This document shows, in pieces, positions 8,046-16,977 of a DNA stretch of 64,000 bases. The DNA lies in NCBI GenBank assembly GCA_964581565.1, contig CAZOOZ010000001.1:124001-188000 (forward strand), given 5' to 3'. Position 1 is the first letter of the stretch; each line of letters begins with the position of its first letter. The notes beneath the pieces are model-generated. The model was given only the letters and a program-made list of their open reading frames with translations. It did no database searches and was not told the DNA's origin. This stretch comes from UBA1433 sp964581565. GTDB taxonomy: Bacteria > Bacillota > Clostridia > Eubacteriales > UBA1433. A program made the translations under genes and the position numbers.

Positions 8046-9344
8046 TTATATTTGTATAGTGATGGGGATTTTTATAACGACTTTTACGCCTAAAGGCATG
8101 CTGTTTTCAACTTCGATGGTACCGTTATGACTTTCTATTATTTTTTTACAGATCGAAAGGCCGAGGCCCGATATCCGTCTTCCTTGATCGGATGTGTAAA
8201 ACGGTTCAAAAATATGCGGCAGATCACCCTCGTCAATTCCCCGGCCGTTATCTATAAACGTAAATACAGCTGTCTTTGTATCACATCTGGCATAAAAATC
8301 TATTTTTAACTGCTGTATTTTTGCATGTCGGGTACTATTGGCAATAATATTAGCAAATACGCGGCGCAGTTTTAAAAGATCAATTTGCACAGCAATTTTT
8401 TCATCACAGCAATTTTTAATCGTAAAATAAATATTTTTTTCGCGCAGCAGGGCAGTATATTCATCATCCAGCATTTTAGCGATGTAACTGATTTTGTATG
8501 TTTTAATCTGATCAGAATCAGGCAATGTACAGCTAAGATATTCATCAAATTCTTCCACAATAGCGCCGATATCCGTGGCTTGATTATAAATTGTTGTTAA
8601 GTAGCGATTTTTTTGTTTTTCTTCAAAATCTTTTTTAAGTATTCTCTCGGTGTATCCCAAAACAGAAGTGAGTGGGGTTTTGATATCATGTGAAATGGAG
8701 GCAATGATACGGTTTTGCATTTGTTTTTCTTCGCAAAGAGAAGCAGAAAGCTCAGAAAATTTGTTTTGAAGATATCCTATTTCATCGTGCCGTGCAGGCA
8801 TGGGAGTGAGAAGACCCGAAGTATAGCGGGCCATATTTTCTCCAAGGCTAATAAGCGGTTTGACATAGCGAAAATGCAGTAAGATTCCAACCGAGACGAA
8901 TAGAATAAATAGCACAATGCATTCAAAATATATAAGCTCACTGATGATACCTCTGGAACGTAAGCTGAGTAGATCTATATTTTTTTGCATTATAAATATA
9001 TAGGGCTCATTGGAAAGTGAAATGATCTTCGTTTGTGTGAAACCGGGCATATAAACAGTACTTGCGTTGATGAGAGTCTTCTTACCGGTTTCTACGGCTT
9101 CAAGCGTGAAGATTAAATCGTTTTTGTTTTCCAACGAAGAAAGATAAGAAAGCGCTTCATTGTAAGTGGTGCCGTCTATGGCTTCCGACAAGTCATCTAT
9201 TGCACTGCCTATTGCCTGCTCTGCGAAGCTAAAGCTGTTTTCAACACTTTGAACCATATATAATTTGTAAAATATTAAAAGAGCGATTAAGTTTATGATA
9301 AACACGGCCAGCGTTATAAAAGGGATTTTATATTTCAAACTCAT
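8046..9344 (-). CDS. Sensor histidine kinase
   Basis: This 432-residue membrane kinase belongs to a two-component system. It has a first transmembrane helix at about residues 7-27, an extracytoplasmic domain of roughly 105 residues, a second helix near 135-157, a HAMP linker, then HisKA with the phospho-accepting His in SHDIKTPL (near residue 217). The ATPase domain has an N box (NIIANSTRHA), DNGRGI and GLGLS. I place the start at 9344 rather than the longer 9386: GAGGTGA sits 6 bases before this ATG, and ATGA overlaps the response-regulator stop. It is transcribed with the response regulator and probably the ABC genes upstream, so cell-envelope stress or antimicrobial peptide sensing is likely. 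Confidence 0.92.
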   Translation of the reverse strand: MSLKYKIPFITLAVFIINLIALLIFYKLYMVQSVENSFSFAEQAIGSAIDDLSEAIDGTTYNEALSYLSSLENKNDLIFTLEAVETGKKTLINASTVYMPGFTQTKIISLSNEPYIFIMQKNIDLLSLRSRGIISELIYFECIVLFILFVSVGILLHFRYVKPLISLGENMARYTSGLLTPMPARHDEIGYLQNKFSELSASLCEEKQMQNRIIASISHDIKTPLTSVLGYTERILKKDFEEKQKNRYLTTIYNQATDIGAIVEEFDEYLSCTLPDSDQIKTYKISYIAKMLDDEYTALLREKNIYFTIKNCCDEKIAVQIDLLKLRRVFANIIANSTRHAKIQQLKIDFYARCDTKTAVFTFIDNGRGIDEGDLPHIFEPFYTSDQGRRISGLGLSICKKIIESHNGTIEVENSMPLGVKVVIKIPITIQI

Positions 9345-10036
9345 GATATCACCTCGGGGCGTACGAGCTTGTAGCCGACACCCCAAACGGTTTTGATGAT
9401 ATGATTATGTGGATCGATTTTATTCCGGAGATTCTTGATCGTTACTGTCACGCTCCCGATATCACTGTAATCCATCCCCCACACGGCATCAAAAATCTGT
9501 TCTCTGGTCAAGACTTTGCCGATATGATCACACATGTAAATCAGAAGCTGAAACTCTCTTGTTGTCAGATTGATATTTTCATCTTGAAACCTTACTTCAA
9601 AGCGATCACGAAAAATTGTGAGTTTCCCAATGGTTATAACATTACCATCGGCAGCTAAAATCCTTTTATCCCTGCGAATATGCGCTTTTACTTTGGCTAC
9701 GAGTTCCTCGACAATAAACGGTTTTGTGATATAATCGTCTGCACCGATTTCCAATCCTAAAATCGTATCGATCGTGCGTTTTTTGGCGGTGAGGAAAAGG
9801 ATGGGGCATTTAATTTTTTCTCTTATCTGTTTGCAGGCTTCAAGGCCGTTCATTTTAGGCATCATGATATCGAGAATGATTACATCAAAGTCAGGGCAAG
9901 ATTTTATGGCGGGCAAAACATCGCATCCGTCATGAACGATTACTGTTTCGATATTTTCATCATGCAGGCTGTCTGCGATTAAATAAGCGATGTTGACATC
10001 ATCGTCAGCAATGAGTACTTTTGACATTGTTATCAT
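9341..10036 (-). CDS. OmpR-family response regulator
   Basis: This DNA-binding response regulator has 231 residues. The receiver domain has the acidic pocket D11-D13, the phospho-acceptor D56 in DIMMPKMNG, T83 in LTAK and K106 in TKPF. A winged-helix OmpR/PhoB effector domain occupies about residues 130-228. AAGGA lies 4-5 bases before the ATG at 10036; a second ATG three codons in (10027) is an alternative. It overlaps the kinase start by four bases. Its likely targets are the direct repeats of an ATTAAG motif upstream of the ABC ATPase promoter near 13.87-13.92 kb. Confidence 0.94.
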   Translation of the reverse strand: MITMSKVLIADDDVNIAYLIADSLHDENIETVIVHDGCDVLPAIKSCPDFDVIILDIMMPKMNGLEACKQIREKIKCPILFLTAKKRTIDTILGLEIGADDYITKPFIVEELVAKVKAHIRRDKRILAADGNVITIGKLTIFRDRFEVRFQDENINLTTREFQLLIYMCDHIGKVLTREQIFDAVWGMDYSDIGSVTVTIKNLRNKIDPHNHIIKTVWGVGYKLVRPEVIS

Positions 10037-10155
10037 TCAATCCTTAAAATAATATATGTTTCTATTTTCTGTATAATTGTTTCAGCAAATCATCCTATAA
10101 TTTATTTTATCATTTTTTATTTGCATAAGTATAGAATTCTTTGCTGACTAAAAGC

Positions 10156-13128
10156 TTATTCAACGCTTTTGAGAGCTTCTGCAATTACAATTTTTTTAAT
10201 TTTGGGTTGGATAATCATATTCGTCACAATAGAGACAACAAATGTCACTGCCGTTGAAAGTATTATGACAAGGGCGCTTATTTCGTTTGGCAGAGCCAAG
10301 TTGCTGCGTGAAATCACATCTGTTAAATAGCGGTATAGCGTTATACCCAGTGGCAATCCGGCAAGACATCCCAGGGTTGTTAAGATCATATTCTCCACAA
10401 ACATCAAGCGGAATACTTCTTTCTTAAAATATCCCAACACCATTAGGGTAGCATATTCTCTCGTACGTTCAAATATATTAATAGATGTGATGTTATAGAT
10501 GACGGTTACAGCCAGTACGGACGCAAAAAGAATCATAGTATAAATAGTTACATTCAGAGTTTTAAGCATGTCTTGACTGCGTGTTAAGATATCTTGTTTT
10601 GTATTCACGCTTTTGATTTGCTCATTGGTTGACAGTGCAGAGATAGCTGCAGGAGTATCGTTGATGTCTTTTAGTTTTATCATCACTGTATTCATATCCG
10701 CATCAATGCCGGATGATTTTATCAGATCATAAGATATATACAGTTTTTCGGTTACGTACTGAATAGAAATATCCGTAACCGTAAAGCTGTAGGCAGCATC
10801 ATCTATTGTCAGTGTAACGAGGCTTCCGGGTGACAGGTTATATTGTTTTGCCAGACTGCTTGGCAGAATAAAACTGTCTTGCTGTATATCTATTTTATTT
10901 TCTGCCGAATCAAAAAGATCGATAAGCTTGCTATCTGGCTCAATGATTTGCATATTGACATTTACATCTTCATCGAGCCTTAATGTTGTATTTAAAGAAT
11001 GCGTTGATTCCAACTCTTCAAATGGAAAATTGAAATTCAACGAATCTATATCCTCAATAGGATCACTATAGGTAACTGATAGATCATAATCTATACTTTC
11101 AATTGCCGTATTAATGGCATCGGACGCAGAATATTTCAGGGAAAATCCTGTGAATATGAGCATAAAGCTGCCAATGATACCAATAGAGCTAAGGAGCATG
11201 CGTCCTTTATTTAAAAAGATATTTCTCAAAATCAGTTTATTTGAGTAACTCAGTTTTTTCCAAAAAGATTTAAATTTTTCTGCTAAAATAGTTTTCGAGC
11301 TTTTTGGCGGACGGGGACGCATAGCTTGTGCCGGAATTTCCTTTAAGACTTTTTCTACTGCAAGCAGTGTTGCAATACTGCAAAAGAAAATGGCCAGCAG
11401 TAACGGAAACAAAATATATTTCGGGTAAATCGGAATGATTATGCTCGGCAGCTCAAATCTGCTGATAAATGGCCGGATCAAAAATTTTGGGATAAAAATG
11501 TTGCCAAGCAGTGCAAAAAGTATGGAGCCAAGCAGACAAGCTGTCAATGAATAAGATAAAAAGCTCAGCCTAATTTTCCATTTTGAAATCCCGATTGCCT
11601 GCATGACGGCAATTTGTGTACGCTGATTTTCAATGCTTTTAGACATGGAAATAAATGCGATTATGGCAGCCACCAAAAAGAAGATCAAAGGGAAAATACA
11701 AGAAATCGTTTTAATCGGATCAAGCGAGCCGCTGACCATGGCGTAGCTTGCCTGATCTTCACGGTCTATAAAGGCAATATAATGATCATTCGATTTTGCA
11801 AGATCTTCTGCAGTAGACAGATCATCTGTCTTTATGAGCACTTCCTGATAATTTTTTAACGCCTGTGCTAATTCGGCCTTTGCATCCGCTCTGCTTGTTT
11901 GATACTCAGCTTCCGCGTTGGAGATTTTTTCGCGGCTTTTTTCAAGCTTTGATGCAGCTTCATTAAGATTGGCGTAGGTTTGTTTTTTTGTGCTGTTTAA
12001 TTCCGATAAGGATGCATTATATTGACTGTAACCGTGGTCGATTTGCGCCTGACTTGCTTCAAATTGATTTTGCGCCTCTTCTATTTGAGCATTTAATGCA
12101 GACTGCTGATCATCTAAATTTTTGAAACCCTCATTTAATTGACTATATTGCATGTCAACAGCAGCATCCTGAATTTGCTGTTCTTCGGCGGATAAGCCGG
12201 GGCGTATGGACAGGTACTGTTCATAGCTTAAATCTAGCTGTGTTTTTGTGGCATTGAGTTGTTCTGCTGCAAGATCGATTTGGCTTTGGACAGCATTGGT
12301 TGTCTGTGAAAATTCATTTTGCTCGTTGTTCAATTCGTCTTGAGCGGCATCAAGATCTTTTTTCGTTGCGGCAAGCTTTGCCGTAGCATCCGAAAACGAT
12401 TGATCCGCTTCGGATTTTTTCTGAATATAGCTAGTGGTCGCATCTTCAAGTTTTGCCTTGGAATCAACAATTTGCTGCCGGGCATCATCCAATTTATCGT
12501 TGATCTCTTTTTCAAGATCGAGATATATAGCTGTTGTTTTATTTAATGCTATAAGCGTATCTTTCTTTGCATAAGCAATGCCAAATGCCTTATCCGATAT
12601 TACTGCTGCGGCGGAATCTTTTTGTTTGTATGCATATTCAGGATTCATGCAAAGTCCGCAGATTCTCAGATTTATCGATTGAATTGCGATTTCATCACCA
12701 ACTGATAGATTATTCGCATCTGCATATTTGTAATCAATAATTACTTCGTTTTCATCTTTGGGAAAAACCCCGTCTGTCAGCAGCGGCAGATTGATATCCG
12801 TCAGGCTGTGGATGCGAAGTGTGCTCTCACTGCCGGCGAGGACAACGTCGGCATTATAGGTATATCGTCCCTCGGCAGACGTGATGCCGGTTTCGTTTTT
12901 CAAATCCTGTACTTTTTCTTCACTAATACCGCTATAGTAGCTCCAGGCATCGGCGAGATTTTGGTCTTCGTAGTATTGAGAAGTGAACTCGTTCATACCT
13001 GTTGTAGAGGCAAACATACCCGCAAGGAGCATGGAGCCTGCGGCAATAACAAGAGCAATGGAGATAAACTGACCAAGATTGGATTTGATGTCTCTCAGCA
13101 TTCGCAAATACAGTTTTTTCATTACCAT
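10156..13128 (-). CDS. FtsX/MacB-type ABC permease with long coiled-coil outer domain
   Basis: This very large permease has 990 residues. A first transmembrane helix lies near residues 17-38 and leads to an extracytoplasmic domain. Its middle part (about 205-425) is a Gln/Asn/Ala/Lys-rich coiled coil with repeated AAEQLNATKTQ-like heptads. Two groups of three FtsX-type membrane helices follow, around 465-600 and 870-985, with a second outer domain between them, the doubled FtsX arrangement of MacB-like permeases. It overlaps the ATPase gene by seven bases, with GAGGAG before the start. Such systems release lipids, peptides or antimicrobials rather than pumping across the inner membrane. The two-component genes follow after 119 bases. 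Confidence 0.88.
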   Translation of the reverse strand: MVMKKLYLRMLRDIKSNLGQFISIALVIAAGSMLLAGMFASTTGMNEFTSQYYEDQNLADAWSYYSGISEEKVQDLKNETGITSAEGRYTYNADVVLAGSESTLRIHSLTDINLPLLTDGVFPKDENEVIIDYKYADANNLSVGDEIAIQSINLRICGLCMNPEYAYKQKDSAAAVISDKAFGIAYAKKDTLIALNKTTAIYLDLEKEINDKLDDARQQIVDSKAKLEDATTSYIQKKSEADQSFSDATAKLAATKKDLDAAQDELNNEQNEFSQTTNAVQSQIDLAAEQLNATKTQLDLSYEQYLSIRPGLSAEEQQIQDAAVDMQYSQLNEGFKNLDDQQSALNAQIEEAQNQFEASQAQIDHGYSQYNASLSELNSTKKQTYANLNEAASKLEKSREKISNAEAEYQTSRADAKAELAQALKNYQEVLIKTDDLSTAEDLAKSNDHYIAFIDREDQASYAMVSGSLDPIKTISCIFPLIFFLVAAIIAFISMSKSIENQRTQIAVMQAIGISKWKIRLSFLSYSLTACLLGSILFALLGNIFIPKFLIRPFISRFELPSIIIPIYPKYILFPLLLAIFFCSIATLLAVEKVLKEIPAQAMRPRPPKSSKTILAEKFKSFWKKLSYSNKLILRNIFLNKGRMLLSSIGIIGSFMLIFTGFSLKYSASDAINTAIESIDYDLSVTYSDPIEDIDSLNFNFPFEELESTHSLNTTLRLDEDVNVNMQIIEPDSKLIDLFDSAENKIDIQQDSFILPSSLAKQYNLSPGSLVTLTIDDAAYSFTVTDISIQYVTEKLYISYDLIKSSGIDADMNTVMIKLKDINDTPAAISALSTNEQIKSVNTKQDILTRSQDMLKTLNVTIYTMILFASVLAVTVIYNITSINIFERTREYATLMVLGYFKKEVFRLMFVENMILTTLGCLAGLPLGITLYRYLTDVISRSNLALPNEISALVIILSTAVTFVVSIVTNMIIQPKIKKIVIAEALKSVE

Positions 13129-13826
13129 TCAAGCTCCTCAATATCGGATTTTTTTTGATTCATAATAATATCCTCAATTTGTCCGCTTTTAAGGCGAATG
13201 ATTTTATCGGCTATCGGGGATATCAATGAATTATGCGTGATGAGAACCACGGTTTTTTCATAGGTGCGATTGATTTGTGTCAGAAGTGCAAGAATTTTTT
13301 TGCCTGTCTGGTAATCCAGTGCACCGGTGGGTTCATCGCATAAAAGCAGCAGTGGGTTTTTGGCAACGGCACGAGCTATTGCGACACGCTGCTGTTCTCC
13401 GCCGGATAATTGGGTAGGGAAATTATTGGATCGGTCGCTTAAGCCGACACGTGATAGAACCTCGGCAGGGTCAAGATGATCTTTGCAAACTTCGGCAGCA
13501 AATTCGACATTTTCATAAGCGGTTAAATTCGAGATGAGATTGTAGAACTGAAATACAAAACCTATTTTATCTCTGCGGTAGCGTGTCAGCGCATGATCAT
13601 TGTAGAGAGCAATATTTTCGCCGCCTACTAAGATCTGTCCGCTACTTGCGCTGTCCATACCGCCTAAAATATTTAAAACGGTTGTTTTGCCGGCGCCGGA
13701 AGCACCCAGTATAATCACGAATTCTCCTTTATTGATTGAAAAGTTGACATCTTTTAATGCGTCAATTGTGATCTCGCCGATTCTGTACTGCTTGGATACA
13801 TTTCGCATTTCGATTAACGGATTCAT
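13122..13826 (-). CDS. ABC transporter ATPase, MacB/LolD type
   Basis: This cytoplasmic ATPase of 234 residues drives the adjacent large permease. It has Walker A GASGAGKTT near residues 41-49, the Q-loop FQFYNLISNLTAYENV, the signature LSGGEQQR and Walker B LLLCDEPTGALD. The GALD ending and the Q-loop wording are typical of the MacB/LolD/FtsE group. AGGAG lies 6 bases before the ATG. It is the first gene of a leftward set, ATPase-permease-regulator-kinase, so the system may be induced through its own regulator. Confidence 0.93.
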   Translation of the reverse strand: MNPLIEMRNVSKQYRIGEITIDALKDVNFSINKGEFVIILGASGAGKTTVLNILGGMDSASSGQILVGGENIALYNDHALTRYRRDKIGFVFQFYNLISNLTAYENVEFAAEVCKDHLDPAEVLSRVGLSDRSNNFPTQLSGGEQQRVAIARAVAKNPLLLLCDEPTGALDYQTGKKILALLTQINRTYEKTVVLITHNSLISPIADKIIRLKSGQIEDIIMNQKKSDIEELEW

Positions 13827-13851
13827 ACTATACTCCTTGGATGGAATACAT

Positions 13852-13881
13852 ATAGTATGCTAAAGAAAAATTAAGAGACAA
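13852..13881 (-). promoter_or_regulatory. Promoter of the ABC/two-component operon
   Basis: On the minus strand TTGTCT (13881-13876) and TACTAT (13857-13852) are 18 bases apart, with the start codon 26 bases downstream of the -10. The -35 is imperfect, as expected for a promoter needing an activator bound to the repeats just upstream. Confidence 0.5.
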
Positions 13882-13915
13882 GAGGGAAAAAATTAAGAAA
13901 AATTAAGAGATTAAG
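13870..13915 (-). promoter_or_regulatory. Direct repeats, candidate response-regulator binding sites
   Basis: The hexamer ATTAAG (plus strand) occurs at 13870, 13892, 13902 and 13910, each in a wider AAAAATTAAGA context. Spacings of 22, 10 and 8 bases are near whole or double helical turns. The three upstream copies lie just before the -35 box, the usual place for an OmpR-family activator. The remainder of the 13827-14139 gap is very AT-rich and holds no ORF I can support. Confidence 0.5.
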
Positions 13916-14053
13916 AAAAATCAAAATTAAAATTTCAAGAAATAAACGACAAAATATTACAAAAATATGCATATAGATTTAATAAATATAATATAAAATA
14001 ACAATGTATAAATTTCTTAAGAATTAATTTTAAATAAAAATTTTTAATTATGA

Positions 14054-14059
14054 TATAAT
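14054..14059 (+). promoter_or_regulatory. Extended -10 promoter before HD-domain gene
   Basis: TGATATAAT (TGn followed by TATAAT at 14054-14059) is a good extended -10 element about 80 bases before the HD-domain gene. No clear -35 is seen. Confidence 0.4.
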
Positions 14060-14139
14060 AATAAATATTAATTTGTTGTTTTGCAAATAATTGTTCCTTA
14101 TCATATATTGATAATGTCATTATCAGGAGTGATATGTAA

Positions 14140-14649
14140 ATGGATTTATTAGGAAAATATTATTTTTATAATCATGCAAATGAAATTGTTGCTACCACAC
14201 ATTACCAGGAACTGCATAGATATATACAACACGGTGAGACAACGGTGTTGGAGCACAGCATTTCGGTTGCGTATTACAGCTATAAATTGGGAAAATCTTT
14301 AAAGTTAAAATGTGATTACCGCAGCCTTATTAGAGGTGCGCTGTTGCATGATTTTTTCTTATACGATTGGCATAAAAAAGATAAGACGCGCAAACCCCAT
14401 GGCGTATACCACCCTGAGGTAGCGCTTGAAAATGCATTGAAGCATTTTGAACTCAACCATAAAGAGCGCGATATCATCGCGAACCATATGTGGCCGCTTA
14501 GTCCGAAACCTCCCCACTATGTTGAATCATATCTGGTGTGGACAATAGACAAATATTGCACGATTATAGAAACCACGTCTAAATTCTTTAAATATAAACA
14601 AAAAATGCCGAAAACACTGTTCTACAATACGATTAATTTTGATAAATAA
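14140..14649 (+). CDS. HD-domain phosphohydrolase-like protein
   Basis: This soluble protein of 169 residues has the HD metal-dependent phosphohydrolase arrangement: H39 in VLEHSISVAYYSY, H70-D71 in GALLHDFFLYD, and further histidines in NHMWPLSPKPPH. These are the expected H...HD...H metal ligands. Members hydrolyse phosphate esters or nucleotides; the substrate cannot be told from sequence. A regulatory or nucleotide-hydrolysing role is possible, but there is no output domain. It converges on and overlaps by 17 bases with the MBL-fold gene on the other strand. Confidence 0.8.
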   Translation: MDLLGKYYFYNHANEIVATTHYQELHRYIQHGETTVLEHSISVAYYSYKLGKSLKLKCDYRSLIRGALLHDFFLYDWHKKDKTRKPHGVYHPEVALENALKHFELNHKERDIIANHMWPLSPKPPHYVESYLVWTIDKYCTIIETTSKFFKYKQKMPKTLFYNTINFDK

Positions 14650-15307
14650 GGCTGTCAGGCCCGGGGATATTCACTATTTTCGTAATATCGTCTATTTTTT
14701 GCTGACTGATTTTCTTTGGTATACTTAAGTCCTCCCAGAAATGCATAGGGATTGCAATTTTGGGGGAAATTTTTTGGATAAAATATTTTATCGAATAGTC
14801 ATAAGCATCTTCAAGTCTCGGATCAACGGGGATAAAAGCCATATCTACTTTATATTTACTTAAATTTTCAATATGCCGTTTATATTCTTTTTCCATATTT
14901 ATCTGATTTTGCAGTGTATCTTCATTCCAGTGCCACCAATTTAGATCGCCTGAATGGAAGATTTTATATTTTTCGGTCACGATATAAAATGAAACGCCCA
15001 TATCCGTGGAGCCGAATGTGTAGAGAATGAAGTCCTTAAAAGTGTACTCTTCGTATTCCTTTACTAAAACAATGTTTTTTGAAGAATCATAATTTTTTAT
15101 GTCATCACTTAAGATATAGGTTGTATTTTTATTATCTGCATACGCAAAAATATCCTTGGTGTAGTGGTCGCCGTGGCTGTGAGAGGCAAGAAAATAAACC
15201 GGCTTCGTGTTTAGAGAAATTTTAGGAGGCGTGATTGCATCAATAAGCAGGATAAAAGTATCAAATTCAAGCATAAAACCACTTTGGAACAAATATGTTA
15301 TTTTCAT
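14633..15307 (-). CDS. MBL-fold metallo-hydrolase
   Basis: This 224-residue protein has the metallo-beta-lactamase fold. The metal motif HSHGDH is at residues 43-48 (HxHxDH), and a second metal region is HSGDLNWWHW. The short, one-domain form resembles UlaG-like or other small hydrolases; the substrate is not evident. An AAGGAG ribosome binding site lies close before the start codon. It overlaps the 3' end of the convergent HD-domain gene, so the two transcripts would be partly antisense to each other. Confidence 0.83.
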   Translation of the reverse strand: MKITYLFQSGFMLEFDTFILLIDAITPPKISLNTKPVYFLASHSHGDHYTKDIFAYADNKNTTYILSDDIKNYDSSKNIVLVKEYEEYTFKDFILYTFGSTDMGVSFYIVTEKYKIFHSGDLNWWHWNEDTLQNQINMEKEYKRHIENLSKYKVDMAFIPVDPRLEDAYDYSIKYFIQKISPKIAIPMHFWEDLSIPKKISQQKIDDITKIVNIPGPDSLIYQN

Positions 15308-15440
15308 TTTATTTTCTCCTTATACTTTAATAAGATTAATTTAACACAAAAAATATATAAAATAAATATTTATGCTATTGATTTCTTATTTAAAACTTAA
15401 TACAATAATTTAAGTTGTATAAAATAAAAGGAGAGAACAA

Positions 15441-16253
15441 ATGAAAATGCGTAAAACATTAATTTTACTCACAGTGGTCTTATTTATATTTGTAAGCTTT
15501 GCAGCCTGCGGTCAGAGCAGCTCGGCGACAGATGAATCATTAAAATATATCACAGATAAGGGCGAATTGATATTAGGCCTTGACGATGCTTTCCCGCCGA
15601 TGGGTTTTAGGGATGACAATGATGAAATCGTCGGATTTGATATTGATGTTGCAAGAGCAGTCTGTGAAAAATTGGGCGTAGAGCTTGTGCTTCAGCCGAT
15701 AGATTGGAATGCAAAAGAACAAGAACTGAATACCAAAAATATTGACTGCATATGGAACGGATTTTCGGTAAACGAAGAACGTATGGAAAATATGACGCTT
15801 TCCGAACCATACATGGATAACAATATGGCTCTTGTTGTACGCGCCGATTCGGGCATTGCCACGCTTGCGGATATGGCCGGAAAAAGTCTAGCCCTTCAAG
15901 CAGGATCAAGCGCACTCGATGCATTAGATGAAAATGCGGAATTCAAAGACAGTCTGGACGAAGTTGTAGAGCTAAAAGATAATCTGCAGGCTCTAATGAA
16001 TCTTGATACCAAATCTGTCGATGCCGTTTTAATGGATGATGTGTCGGCAAGATATTATATTGCAACAAATGATAAGGATTTTGTAATTGTTGACGAATAT
16101 CTGTCAACGGAAGAATATGCGGTCGGTTTCAGAAAAGGCGACGAAGCGTTGAAAGATGCTGTTGATAATGCACTGCAAGAATTTGCTGCCGATGGAACAC
16201 TTGCGGAAATTTCTACGCAATGGTTTGGTGAAGATATCACAAAAATAAAATAA
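15441..16253 (+). CDS. Amino-acid ABC transporter substrate-binding lipoprotein
   Basis: This is an extracytoplasmic solute receptor of 270 residues. It has a signal peptide and lipobox ending FAAC, with the lipidated Cys at residue 23. The mature part follows the polar amino-acid-binding family (SBP_bac_3): KGELILGLDDAFPPMGFRD, then GFDIDVARAVCEKLG and the paired domains that close on the ligand. It feeds the permease and ATPase that follow. The gap to the permease holds a hairpin terminator, which should leave more receptor than membrane complex. The amino acid (for example glutamine, cystine or arginine) cannot be decided. Confidence 0.93.
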   Translation: MKMRKTLILLTVVLFIFVSFAACGQSSSATDESLKYITDKGELILGLDDAFPPMGFRDDNDEIVGFDIDVARAVCEKLGVELVLQPIDWNAKEQELNTKNIDCIWNGFSVNEERMENMTLSEPYMDNNMALVVRADSGIATLADMAGKSLALQAGSSALDALDENAEFKDSLDEVVELKDNLQALMNLDTKSVDAVLMDDVSARYYIATNDKDFVIVDEYLSTEEYAVGFRKGDEALKDAVDNALQEFAADGTLAEISTQWFGEDITKIK

Positions 16254-16279
16254 AAGCAATGCTTTTATAAGAACTACGG

Positions 16280-16304
16280 GGCTGTAGAAAATACAGCCTC
16301 TTTT
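16280..16304 (+). terminator. Intercistronic terminator/attenuator
   Basis: GGCTGTA (16280-16286) and TACAGCC (16292-16298) form a 7-base-pair stem with a five-base loop, followed by TCTTTT. It lies between the receptor gene and its permease and would partly end transcription there, a common way to make receptor in excess. Confidence 0.7.
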
Positions 16305-16324
16305 AAGTCGAGGATGGATAGACT

Positions 16325-16966
16325 ATGGATTTTAATCAATTGTTGGGGCCGATGCTTGAGGGCACTTTTGTTCTGCTTAAGATATTTTTTTTAACACTGC
16401 TTTTTGCGCTGCCCTTGGGTCTGCTCGTTGCGTTTGGGAGAATGAGCAAAAGAAAATATATCAGCCGGCCTGTTCGAGCCTATCAGCTCATCATGCGCGG
16501 AACACCGTTGATACTGCAGTTGATGTTTGTGTTTTTTGCACCTTATTACATATTCGGCAGGACATATGATCGTTTTACCGCAGCGATCATCGCTTTTGTT
16601 ATCAACTATGCAGCGTATTTTGCAGAAATCTATCGCGCCGGGATAGAAAGTATTCCCCAAGGACAATATGAAGCGGCCAAAGTGCTCGGGTACTCAAAAG
16701 CAAAGACGTTTATCAGAATCATTATTCCTCAGGTTGTAAAACGTATTTTGCCGCCGATGGGCAATGAAACGATGACACTTGTAAAAGATACGGCATTGGC
16801 TTACACAATCGGGGTCGCCGAGCTTTTTCGTGCAGCGACCAACGCATCAAGCAGAGCGTTTTCCACGATGCCTTTGATTGTTGCCGGCCTGATATATTTT
16901 ATTTTGAACTTCGTTGTAGAGAAATTATTTATTCAAGCTGAGAAAAAGCTGGATTATTACAAATAG
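16325..16966 (+). CDS. Amino-acid ABC transporter permease
   Basis: This 213-residue membrane protein of the HisM/GlnP type has about five transmembrane helices. The cytoplasmic EAA loop reads EAAKVLGYSKAKTFIRIIIPQ (about residues 118-138), the docking site for the ATPase. The motif RGTPLILQL (57-65) is a hallmark of polar amino-acid permeases. It lies between the receptor and ATPase genes, 11 bases before the latter. It probably acts as a homodimer. Confidence 0.94.
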   Translation: MDFNQLLGPMLEGTFVLLKIFFLTLLFALPLGLLVAFGRMSKRKYISRPVRAYQLIMRGTPLILQLMFVFFAPYYIFGRTYDRFTAAIIAFVINYAAYFAEIYRAGIESIPQGQYEAAKVLGYSKAKTFIRIIIPQVVKRILPPMGNETMTLVKDTALAYTIGVAELFRAATNASSRAFSTMPLIVAGLIYFILNFVVEKLFIQAEKKLDYYK

Positions 16967-16977
16967 CGGAGGAGAAA

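Noticed and set aside
12808..13158. Open frame on the plus strand over the ABC permease gene
   Set aside because: It is antisense to two strongly supported genes, has no ribosome binding site and no recognisable motif. The same applies to most other overlapping frames, such as 21619-22191 on the minus strand and 47496-47945 on the plus strand.
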